This document shows, piece by piece, positions 16,201-22,652 of a stretch of 35,868 nt of DNA (position 1 is its first letter; every line of letters begins with the position of its first letter). The notes under the pieces were generated by a model that saw only the letters and a list, made by a program, of their open reading frames with translations, was not told the origin of the DNA and ran no database searches. The DNA is from Chloroflexota bacterium (lineage in GTDB: Bacteria; Chloroflexota; Anaerolineae; Promineifilales; Promineifilaceae). Location: NCBI GenBank assembly GCA_022616275.1, contig JAKEFB010000167.1, positions 1 to 35,868 of the forward strand, written 5' to 3'. A program made the position numbers and the translations under genes.

Positions 16201-16501
16201 GGTGGCGGCTCGCCTGAGTGAGCCGATTGCCGTGAGCCCGGAAGAGGGCAACGGGGGAACACGGGACGCCGCAGCCTGTTTTGGCCGAAGCCTGGAGATT
16301 TATACGGAGTTTGGTATGGAGCGGGAGCGGGCCTGGACGTTGCGAGCCTGGGCTGGTTATGAGCTGGAGTTAGGAAACCCGGAACGGGGTAAAGCGATGT
16401 GGCAGGAGGCTAAAGAGAGCTTTGGCCGGCTGAATCTGCCGCTCCTGGTGGCGGCGATGGACACCGAACGGCCGCCAACCGGGCTGGCGGTCAGGGGGTG
16501 A
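13298..16501 (+). CDS. Cyclase-homology / AAA ATPase / TPR regulator
   Basis: A large protein of about 1067 residues. Residues 1-165 resemble the class III adenylate/guanylate cyclase domain: the two metal aspartates are at D16 (VNIDSL) and D54 (ISDNTIAVFG), and the NVAS motif is present (N127), but the usual transition-state arginine is replaced by W131. A STAND-like ATPase follows, with Walker A GETGVGKS at 229-236 and Walker B LLLFEDIQWAD near 365. The C-terminal half is a long array of TPR units. Such proteins are ligand- or protein-sensing switches in the cytoplasm. GTG 13298 is preferred (AGGTG 8 nt upstream); TTG 13271 is possible. It diverges from the cox operon, so a regulatory link is possible but not shown. 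Confidence 0.85.
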   Translation: MAQQRKQVTVLFVNIDSLSAAAQSVGSSLTGAVWERLNKVITTYGGKANRPISDNTIAVFGAPTAHEDDPERAVRAALTLEQEVAEFNRDHPLPAPLRLRVGINTGLILFDTIGLDGGFMAIGDTVNVASWLQHARPEARVVVTHNTYRHVRGVFDAVALPPAEIPGRPEPVEVYHVTREKPRAFHMASWEVEGVETRMFGRDAELNALQQAMAQAMAACEATLVTIVGETGVGKSRLLDEFDNWVELLSEQVLYFKGHARVEMQNLPYGLVRDMFAFRFQIQDSDSVVAARQKLEEGFVGFLGAQQGQEAAHFAGQLMGFDFSQSPYLMGILDDARQIRNRAFQHIRRFFAAVAQEDNGALLLFEDIQWADGDSLDLIEYLSRTLYDLPVLTVCTARPSLFAWRPLWGEHAPRHTRLELPLLSDEASRQMVLDVLRKVPELPPQLPDMIVERAEGNPFYIEELLKMLVDDNIIVPGEKSWQVTVDRLAGVHIPATLTGVLQAGLDGLTAEEQEVLQQAAVVGRVFWDGAVAYLAAEKQVSDLVHLLEKARAALGMLREKGIIIRRKETAFAGTEEYRFKHTMLHQVTYEGTLKRLRRRYHARAAEWLIDQSGERAGEYAGLIGEHYEQAGDKARAAEWYDRAGRQAQDAFAFQAALDYYEKAVDFLPAVSERTRQSQLIALQSRIGEVLRHQARYGEAIGAFRAMLAAAEFSGDLLAQANAWHGISQIQEHQGNHQAALEAAKRLEQIVRSLEPPRPAELARALLRKSWTLYRLGQNETAMGLAEECLELSTRLNERHQMSESLNMLGSICNALGRYAEADDYRLRSLALNRELGNRTREATTLSNMGETARLRGDYRRAVTLYEEGLALAHELGNRSSVFVGQSNLAGALVGLGEFQAAIDNLQQVIEAASSGWFGLSEAHRFLTEAYLGLGKTAEALAAAQQALALSRQSGDKEDRGGAWLALGLVAARLSEPIAVSPEEGNGGTRDAAACFGRSLEIYTEFGMERERAWTLRAWAGYELELGNPERGKAMWQEAKESFGRLNLPLLVAAMDTERPPTGLAVRG

Positions 16502-16560
16502 GGGGATGTAGAGGTGTGGTGGTGTAGGGGTGTAGAGGTGTAGGGAACCGGGAGGAGTGG
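16502..16560 (+). repeat. GGTGTAG-type short repeats after the cyclase gene
   Basis: Right after the stop codon, units like GGTGTAG and GTAGAGGTGT repeat with small variations up to about 16545. The rest of the gap (to 16677) holds no gene. An imperfect palindrome, ACACAAGATC/GATTTTGTGT (16645-16665), lies just before ruvX. Confidence 0.55.
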
Positions 16561-16677
16561 TGGGGAGTGACAAGGTGACGCGGGGATACGGAGACGCAAG
16601 GGGAGGAGCGCGGCTTAGGCCCCATAACGTAGGCAGAGCGTAGGACACAAGATCGGATTTTGTGTTAAAAATAGGGA

Positions 16678-17175
16678 ATGGAGAAGGTCAGGTTTTCCGG
16701 CCGGGTAATGGCCCTGGACCTGGGCGAAAAGCGTATTGGCGTGGCCTTGAGCGACGAAAGCCGGACGCTGGCCCGGGCCTTTACCGTGTTGAAACGGGGC
16801 GCCCGCTTAGCGGATTTTGAGAAAATCAGCCGGATAGTTGACGAACAAGGGGTAACTTTGTTAATCGTAGGATTGCCCACGTTACTGTCTGGCGAAGAAG
16901 GGTCTACGGCGGCCTGGGTTCGGGATTATACCACCGGGCTGGCCGGCCACGTTCGCGTAGACATTGAACTGTGGGACGAAAGTTTTACGACGGTAGATGC
17001 CGTGGCCAGCCTGCGGGCGCGCGGCAAAAAAGGCCAGAAGCTGCGAGAACGGGTAGACGCCGTGGCCGCAGCCTTTATTTTGCAATCGTACCTGGACGCC
17101 CATCGGCCTGTGGCTGGTGCGGACCTCCACCGGCCGGAACAGGCCGATGAAGCGGCCGGCCCGGAAACCGGCTGA
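16678..17175 (+). CDS. ruvX: RuvX/YqgF-family Holliday-junction-resolvase-like protein
   Basis: This is the conserved YqgF/RuvX protein with an RNase H-like fold, proposed to act as a Holliday junction resolvase or in rRNA processing. The 165-residue protein has the expected acidic residues: D14 in MALDLGEKRIGVALSD, E101 in ELWDESFTT and D127 in RERVDAVAAAFIL. LLIVGLPTLLSG matches the conserved 'VGLP' loop. The ATG at 16678 has a purine-rich AGGGA directly before it; the next ATG (16708) would make the N-terminus rather short. mltG follows after 24 nt, a common neighbour for this gene. Confidence 0.92.
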   Translation: MEKVRFSGRVMALDLGEKRIGVALSDESRTLARAFTVLKRGARLADFEKISRIVDEQGVTLLIVGLPTLLSGEEGSTAAWVRDYTTGLAGHVRVDIELWDESFTTVDAVASLRARGKKGQKLRERVDAVAAAFILQSYLDAHRPVAGADLHRPEQADEAAGPETG

Positions 17176-17199
17176 CGGCCGGGAACCTGTCATTTCACT

Positions 17200-18423
17200 A
17201 TGCTGACCAACATGCGCCGACGTCGCGACCCATACACCCAGAAAAAAGGTAAGGCCGCAACGATGGTCTGGCTAATCCGGCTGGCTGTTCTTTTTGTGAC
17301 GGTTACCGGTTGCCTGACGGCCGGCGTCTTAGTGTACGACCGCCTGCAGGAAGCCCGTTTGGCAGGCGGGGTTGCGGTGGAGGGCGGCAGTCCAGAGCTG
17401 AACGCCCTGGAGCGCCTGTACCTGCAAAGATACCTGGCTTCGCGGGCCAAGGAATTGGACCAGCCGGTGGGGGCGGGGCAGGAGCCGGTGACTTTTGTCG
17501 TTGCGGCTGGCCAGAGCGCCGACGAGATAGCGGCTAACCTGGCGGCGGCCGGGCTGCTGGGCGATCCTGAGCTGTTTACCAATTACCTTCGCTTCTACGG
17601 GCTGGACGACCGGCTGGAGGCAGGAACGTACCAGCTTAGCCCGCAATTGACGACCCCGGAACTGGCCCAGGCCCTGACCCGGGCTTTTGCCCAGGACGTG
17701 GAGGTACGTTTTGTCGAGGGGTGGCGCTACGGGGAGCTGGCCGATTACCTGGCCGAAGATCGGCCGGGCCAGGTAGACCCCGTCGCATTCCTGGCCATTG
17801 TCGAGCGCCAGGCTGCCTTTGACCTGAGCCGGTACGATTTCCTGGCCTCGCTGCCGCCTGAGGCCACGCTGGAGGGTTTTCTCTTTCCAGATACGTATCG
17901 CCTGCCGGCCGACGCCGACGCCGCCTACCTGGTCCAGTTGATGCTGGACAATTTCGGCCGGCGGGTGACGCCGGCCATGCGCCAGGCAATTGGCGTCCGT
18001 GGCCTGACCGTTTTCCAGGCGGTAACGCTGGCTTCTATTGTCGAGCGGGAAGCGGCCGTGGCCCAAGAGCGGCCGGTAATGGCCGGCGTTTTCTTCAATC
18101 GGTTGGAGCAAGGGATTAACCTGGAGGCCGACCCGACGATCCAGTATGCCCTGGGCTACCAGGCGGCCACGGATCAGTGGTGGAAGTCGCCCCTTTTCCA
18201 GGTAGACCTGGAGCTGGATTCTCCCTACAACACGTATCTTTATCCAGGCTTACCGCCCGGCCCGATTGCTAACCCTGGCCTGGCAGCACTGGAGGCGGTG
18301 GCCTTCCCGGCCGAGACCGATTACCTGTTCTTTGTCGCCGATTGCGCGGCCGCCATTCCCGGTTCGCACCTCTTCAGCGCCACCTATGAGGAACATCTGG
18401 CCAATGTGGAGCGTTGCCGGTAG
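17200..18423 (+). CDS. mltG: Endolytic transglycosylase MltG (YceG-like)
   Basis: MltG cuts nascent peptidoglycan glycan strands at the outer face of the cytoplasmic membrane and sets strand length. The 407-residue protein has a basic N-terminus (MRRRRDPYTQKK), one membrane helix at about 22-45, a LysM-like segment (VVAAGQSADEIAANLAAAGLL), and the catalytic YceG domain. The catalytic glutamate is in ASIVEREA (E282), preceded by EGFLFPDTY and followed by VFFNRLEQGINLEADPTIQY and NTYLYPGLPPGPI, all hallmarks of the family. The length is normal. Its presence shows that the organism has a peptidoglycan wall. Confidence 0.95.
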   Translation: MLTNMRRRRDPYTQKKGKAATMVWLIRLAVLFVTVTGCLTAGVLVYDRLQEARLAGGVAVEGGSPELNALERLYLQRYLASRAKELDQPVGAGQEPVTFVVAAGQSADEIAANLAAAGLLGDPELFTNYLRFYGLDDRLEAGTYQLSPQLTTPELAQALTRAFAQDVEVRFVEGWRYGELADYLAEDRPGQVDPVAFLAIVERQAAFDLSRYDFLASLPPEATLEGFLFPDTYRLPADADAAYLVQLMLDNFGRRVTPAMRQAIGVRGLTVFQAVTLASIVEREAAVAQERPVMAGVFFNRLEQGINLEADPTIQYALGYQAATDQWWKSPLFQVDLELDSPYNTYLYPGLPPGPIANPGLAALEAVAFPAETDYLFFVADCAAAIPGSHLFSATYEEHLANVERCR

Positions 18424-18427
18424 GGAC

Positions 18428-18548
18428 TTGAGATTGGAGATTGGAGATTAGAGACTTCGTCCTGAGACTCAGTCCGAAGGATTGGAGATTGGCCACCAAA
18501 GGTTGCTGGCAATCACTTAATAACTCAATTAGCCAATTACCAATTACC
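18428..18548 (+). repeat. GGAGATT and CAATTAC heptad repeats before the binding-protein gene
   Basis: GAGATTGGAGATTGGAGATTAGAG (from about 18429) is a 7-nt tandem repeat, and GGATTGGAGATTGG returns at 18479-18492. A second heptad series, CAATTAGCCAATTACCAATTACC, occupies about 18527-18548. Both lie inside the 5' part of the next reading frame, so the first ~36 codons of that frame are repeat-derived. Confidence 0.65.
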
Positions 18549-19163
18549 ACTTTTTGGGGCTTGCTCCTGGCTGCTTTTCTCCTGTCCGGCTGTGGCAGCG
18601 TGGAGCCGGTGGTGAAGATTGGATTGGTGGCGCCGTTTGAGGGCCAGCACCGGCCGGTAGGCTACGACGTGATTTACAGCGTCCGGCTGGCCGTTCGCCA
18701 GGTCAATGGCGCTGGTGGGGTAGGCCGCTACCGGGTGGGCCTGGTGGCCCTGGACGACAGCGGCGACCCGGAGCTGGCGGCCGACGTAGCCACGGCCCTG
18801 GCTATAGACCCGGCGGTGATGGTAGTGGTCGGCCACTGGCTGACGGAGACGACGGCTGCGGCCGGGCCTGTTTATACCGCGGCTGGCCTGCCGTTCATTG
18901 CCACGGCCGGGCCACCGTTTGGCCAGGTAGAGCCTTCCCTGCTGCCGGCCGATTTTCGCCAGGCTTACGCCGGGGTGACGCCGTTCGAGGAAACGGCCGG
19001 TCCTTACGCCGGGCCGGCTTACGACGCCATCAACCTGGCGCTGGCCGCCCTGGCCACGGCCGCCGGGCGTGAGGAAGTGATTGACCGTGAAACCGTCGCC
19101 AGCGTCTTGCCGGATTTGGTCTATGAGGGGATAACTGGGAAAGTTTATAGCGATGAGCGATGA
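18441..19163 (+). CDS. Shortened periplasmic-binding lipoprotein (amino-acid ABC type)
   Basis: The frame encodes a lipoprotein: hydrophobic FWGLLLAAFLLSGC with a lipobox cysteine at about residue 51. The mature part starts like Leu/Ile/Val-type receptors (VVKIGLVAPFEGQHRPVGYD, AVRQVNGAGG, VALDDSGDPELAADVA, VVVGHWLTETTAAAGPVY). It then jumps from FIATAGPPFGQV almost directly to the late part of the domain (DFRQAYAGVTPFEETAGPYAGPAYDAINLAL). Normal members have about 350-400 residues, so some 130-150 central residues are missing. The start is unsettled: TTG 18441 is the frame limit, no ATG is present, and the leader is repeat DNA. No permease or ATPase genes are nearby, so transport is doubtful; ligand sensing is possible. 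Confidence 0.65.
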   Translation: MEIRDFVLRLSPKDWRLATKGCWQSLNNSISQLPITTFWGLLLAAFLLSGCGSVEPVVKIGLVAPFEGQHRPVGYDVIYSVRLAVRQVNGAGGVGRYRVGLVALDDSGDPELAADVATALAIDPAVMVVVGHWLTETTAAAGPVYTAAGLPFIATAGPPFGQVEPSLLPADFRQAYAGVTPFEETAGPYAGPAYDAINLALAALATAAGREEVIDRETVASVLPDLVYEGITGKVYSDER

Positions 19164-19236
19164 GCGATGAGTAATGAGTGTAGTTGGCGAGGCCAACCGC
19201 GAGGACTGAGAACTAATAGCTGATAGCTGATAGCTT
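19150..19236 (+). repeat. GAGCGAT and AGCTGAT heptad repeats with a GTTGGC hairpin
   Basis: GCGATGA units run from 19150 to about 19179 and contain the stop codon of the preceding gene; its last residues (SDER) are read from the repeat. A small hairpin GTTGGC-GAG-GCCAAC follows at 19183-19197. AGCTGAT units occupy 19217-19236. The same GTTGGC hairpin recurs at 25264-25278. Confidence 0.75.
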
Positions 19237-19259
19237 ATGGCTTTTGAGGAGAAGAAGGG

Positions 19260-20096
19260 ATGTTGCGGAGAGTGTTAGGGATTGTGATGTTGTTGATCGG
19301 AATTTCGGGTGTGGCCTTGAGTGTGGTTGGGGTGATTATCGGCCGGCAGGTGGTGGGAGATATTGGCCAGGGTCTGGAAACCAGCCTGAGCTTGACGTCG
19401 CAAAGTCTGGATACAGTCAACGACTCTCTGGCACTGACCAAGACGACGGTTGGCCAGGTGAAAGATGGGCTGGAGACTGTCGAGGAAACGGCCATGAACG
19501 TCTCTCAGACCATTAGTGATACCCGGCCGCTGCTGGACCAGGTGACCCAGGTGGCTACCAACGACGTGCCAAACGGTCTGGAAGCGGTGGAGGCGACCAT
19601 CCCCCAAATGGCCGAGGTGGCCGGCATTATTGACCGGACATTAAGAACATTAAGCGCCTTCCGGGTGGAACGGACCATCCTTGGCATAGACCTCGGTTTT
19701 GACCTGGGGGTGGATTACGATCCCGAAGTTCCTTTCGACGAATCAGTCAACCAGATTGGCGAGAGCCTGGAGGGCATGCCGGAGCGGCTGCGCGGCCTGG
19801 AAGTATACATGGACGTTACTAATAATAACCTGGCGCTCATTGGTGATAATATTGACACCATTGCGACGGATCTGCATACAATTAATAGCAGTATGGCCCA
19901 GATTGAACCGCTGCTGGACGACTACATTCGTCTGGTCACGGAAACCAACGACCTGATCCGGCAGACGCGATCGAGCATGAGCGAGCAGTTGCGGCTGGTG
20001 AAGCTGGGTGTGACCATTTTGTTTACCTGGTTGGGCCTGACCCAAATTGCGCCGATTTACCTGGGTTGGGGGTTGCTCACCGAGGCAGAGAAATAA
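19260..20096 (+). CDS. Two-TM protein with a long coiled-coil outer segment
   Basis: I do not recognise a named family. The 278-residue protein has an N-terminal membrane helix (about 5-28, LGIVMLLIGISGVALSVVGVII), a long polar helical region (about 35-240) rich in heptad-spaced hydrophobics and Thr/Asn/Gln, and a C-terminal membrane helix (about 248-270, VTILFTWLGLTQIAPIYLGWG). This layout resembles the outer sensor part of chemoreceptor-like proteins without the signalling tail. Two conserved-looking stretches interrupt the helices (LGIDLGFDLGVDYDPEVPFDES near 143-164). The start has AGGAGAAGAAGGG before the ATG. The next gene begins 3 nt after its stop, so the two are probably translated together. 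Confidence 0.7.
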   Translation: MLRRVLGIVMLLIGISGVALSVVGVIIGRQVVGDIGQGLETSLSLTSQSLDTVNDSLALTKTTVGQVKDGLETVEETAMNVSQTISDTRPLLDQVTQVATNDVPNGLEAVEATIPQMAEVAGIIDRTLRTLSAFRVERTILGIDLGFDLGVDYDPEVPFDESVNQIGESLEGMPERLRGLEVYMDVTNNNLALIGDNIDTIATDLHTINSSMAQIEPLLDDYIRLVTETNDLIRQTRSSMSEQLRLVKLGVTILFTWLGLTQIAPIYLGWGLLTEAEK

Positions 20097-20099
20097 CAG

Positions 20100-22646
20100 G
20101 TGACGAACCTTACTCAAAAAGCAACTACAATTGCCCTTTTCCTATTGGTTTGCGTTTTCCTGGCCGCCTGTGCCGGGAATGGCGGCGAGCTGTCCGGCGG
20201 GGTAGCGCAGAGCCCGGCTGCCCGGCCGCCAACGCCCACTTTAGCGCCGGGCGTGCCGACCAATACCCCTGAGCCGACGAGCCAGGCCGAAGGTACCGGC
20301 GACCCGGCGACGCCCCCGGCAACGCCCACCGTTACGGCGACGGCCACCAGGACTCCAATCCCTACGGCTACCCCTTCCCCGGTAGAACGGCTGGCCCTGG
20401 GACAGACTCACCTGCGCAACGAGAATTATGAAGCGGCCGCCCTGGAGTTGCGGGCGGCCCTGCAGTCCGGCGAGCTGGAGACGGCCGGACGGTTGGCAGC
20501 GCTGCAAGGGCTGGGGCTGGCTTACTGGCAGACCGGCCGCTACACCGAGGCCGGCAACGCCTTTAACGAGTTGCTGGCGCTGACGGGCGGAGCCGGCGGT
20601 GGCAGTGGGCCGGCCGCCCAGGCTGCCCAGGAGACGGGGCTTTACCCGGCCGACGCTTACTTCTACCTGGCCGAACTGCAACAGGCCAGCGGCGACTGCG
20701 CCGCGGCCATGGGGGCCTATGAAAGTTACCTGGCAGCCAATCCGGACATGGCCGCCTACGTCCAGCCGAGAATGGCCGCCTGCTACGTCATCCTGGGCGA
20801 CGATGGCGCGGCCGTGGCTGCCCTGGAAGCGGCCGTGGCCAGCGCCGTTCACCGGGTGGTGGAAGTGGAATTGCGGCTGCAACTGGCCCGTGTTTACGAG
20901 AATGCCGGAAACTACGCCGCGGCCGTGGCCCAGTACGACGCCATCCTGGCTGTGGCCCAGACTGAGAACACGCGGGGCGAAGCCCTTTACCTGGCCGGCT
21001 CGGCCGAACTGGCGGCCGGCAACGCCGTAACAGCTCACGAGCGTTACCTGGCGGCCGTCAACAACTATCCCCGCTCCTATGCCAGTTATGAAGCGTTGAT
21101 TGCCCTGGTGGACGCCGGGGTCGGGGTGGATGAATTCCAGCGCGGGCTGGTGGATTACTACGCCCGGGCCTACGAGCCGGCCGTGGCCGCCTTCAACCGT
21201 TTTGTGGCCGCCAACCCGGTCCATCGCGAAGACGTCCACCTTTACCTGGCCTGGTCCTACGAGGGGCTGGGCAATACGACGGCGGCCGTAGCCGAGATAG
21301 ACGAGTACATCAGGGCCAACGCCGCCGACGCGGCCGCCTCCTCCCAGGGCTGGATTGAGCGGGCCAAACTGCAGGCGCGAGCCGGTCTGTTGACCGACGC
21401 AGTGGATAGTTACCTGACCTACCTGGAGCAATACCCGGATGGGGAGCAGGCCGTTTTTGCCGCCTGGTGGGCGGCGGCGCTGACCGAGCGCCTGGGCAAC
21501 CTGGCCGGCGCCGTGGCCCGCTACCAGGAACTGGCCGAAACCTACTCCTGGCACGAGGACGCTCCGGAAGCGCTTTACCGGGCCGCTTTTTTGCTGCGGA
21601 TCATGGGTTATCAGGCCGAAGCGGTGGCTATCTGGCAAAATCTGGCCGAGAGTTACCCGGACCGGGAATCTGGCGCAGCGGCTATGGTCTGGTTGTTGAA
21701 GACGCTACCGGAGGAAGAGGCCCAGCCGTACCTGGAGCTGGCCGCCCAGGCCGGCGGTGAGGGCTATTACGCCTGGCGCGCCCGGCACATCGCCGCCGGG
21801 ATTGCGCCTTTTGAACCGGTCGGGGAGCTTGACCTGGCCTTCGACCAGGAAGCCGAGCAGGCGGCAGCCGAGGAGTGGCTGCGGAACTGGCTGGGGCTGG
21901 AGCCGGGAACGGACATTCGTTCGTTGCCGGCCGAGCTGGCCCAGAGTGGCGGACTGGCGCGGGGGGAGAAGCTGTGGCGCATTGGCCTGCGTGAGGAAGC
22001 CCGGCGCGAGCTGGAAGCTGTCCGCACAGCTTACAGCGAAGACGTACTGGCCAGCTACCAGTTGGCCCTCCATTTTAGCGAGTTGGGCCTGTACCGTTCC
22101 TCCATCCTGGCGGCCAGCTCGGTGCTGCGCCTGACGGGGATGACGGCGTTGGAAGCGCCACGCTTCCTGGCCCGGCTGGCTTACCCCGTTTACTACGGCG
22201 ACCTGATCCTGCCCCAGGCCGACGAGTACGGCTACGATCCGCTGCTCCAGTTTGCCCTGGTGCGCCAGGAAAGCTTGTTTGAGAGCTTTGCCACCTCTTC
22301 GGCCGTGGCCCAGGGGCTGAGCCAGGTGATTCCCGAGACGGGGGCTTACATTGCCCAGCAGTTGGCCTGGCCCGATTACGACAACGAGGATTTATACCGG
22401 CCGGTGGTGGGCATTGCCTTTGGCGCCTTTTACCTGAACGAACAACTGGAGGCTTTTGAAGGCAGTGTACCGGCCGCGCTGGCGGCCTATAACGCCGGCC
22501 CTGGCAACGCCACCCGGTGGGCCCGCCAGGGCTCCCAGGACATAGACGTTTATAAGGAAAACATTACCTTTGCCGAAACGCGGTTGTACATTGAGCGCAT
22601 TTACGTTGGCCATGCCATTTACCGCGCCCTGTACGGCCGTTCTTGA
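20100..22646 (+). CDS. Lipoprotein lytic transglycosylase with TPR repeats (Slt type)
   Basis: This 848-residue protein cleaves peptidoglycan between MurNAc and GlcNAc. A GTG start is followed by a lipoprotein signal (LFLLVCVFLAACAGN, lipobox Cys near 22) and a Pro/Thr-rich linker (about 38-95). A long TPR superhelix comes next (about 100-660), as in Slt70, which threads the glycan. The C-terminal SLT domain has the catalytic glutamate in VRQESLFESF (E724), SSAVAQGLSQVIPETG in place of the usual SSAGAxGLMQ, and the AALAAYNAGPGNATRW motif. It overlaps functionally with mltG nearby. The first propeller-family gene starts 6 nt after its stop, so a common transcript is very likely. Confidence 0.9.
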   Translation: MTNLTQKATTIALFLLVCVFLAACAGNGGELSGGVAQSPAARPPTPTLAPGVPTNTPEPTSQAEGTGDPATPPATPTVTATATRTPIPTATPSPVERLALGQTHLRNENYEAAALELRAALQSGELETAGRLAALQGLGLAYWQTGRYTEAGNAFNELLALTGGAGGGSGPAAQAAQETGLYPADAYFYLAELQQASGDCAAAMGAYESYLAANPDMAAYVQPRMAACYVILGDDGAAVAALEAAVASAVHRVVEVELRLQLARVYENAGNYAAAVAQYDAILAVAQTENTRGEALYLAGSAELAAGNAVTAHERYLAAVNNYPRSYASYEALIALVDAGVGVDEFQRGLVDYYARAYEPAVAAFNRFVAANPVHREDVHLYLAWSYEGLGNTTAAVAEIDEYIRANAADAAASSQGWIERAKLQARAGLLTDAVDSYLTYLEQYPDGEQAVFAAWWAAALTERLGNLAGAVARYQELAETYSWHEDAPEALYRAAFLLRIMGYQAEAVAIWQNLAESYPDRESGAAAMVWLLKTLPEEEAQPYLELAAQAGGEGYYAWRARHIAAGIAPFEPVGELDLAFDQEAEQAAAEEWLRNWLGLEPGTDIRSLPAELAQSGGLARGEKLWRIGLREEARRELEAVRTAYSEDVLASYQLALHFSELGLYRSSILAASSVLRLTGMTALEAPRFLARLAYPVYYGDLILPQADEYGYDPLLQFALVRQESLFESFATSSAVAQGLSQVIPETGAYIAQQLAWPDYDNEDLYRPVVGIAFGAFYLNEQLEAFEGSVPAALAAYNAGPGNATRWARQGSQDIDVYKENITFAETRLYIERIYVGHAIYRALYGRS

Positions 22647-22652
22647 GGAACA

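Noticed and set aside
20241-21638. A 465-codon minus-strand frame opposite the lytic transglycosylase gene
   Set aside because: Shadow frame: the plus-strand protein has clear TPR and SLT motifs, and the antisense product is low-complexity Gly/Gln/Val.
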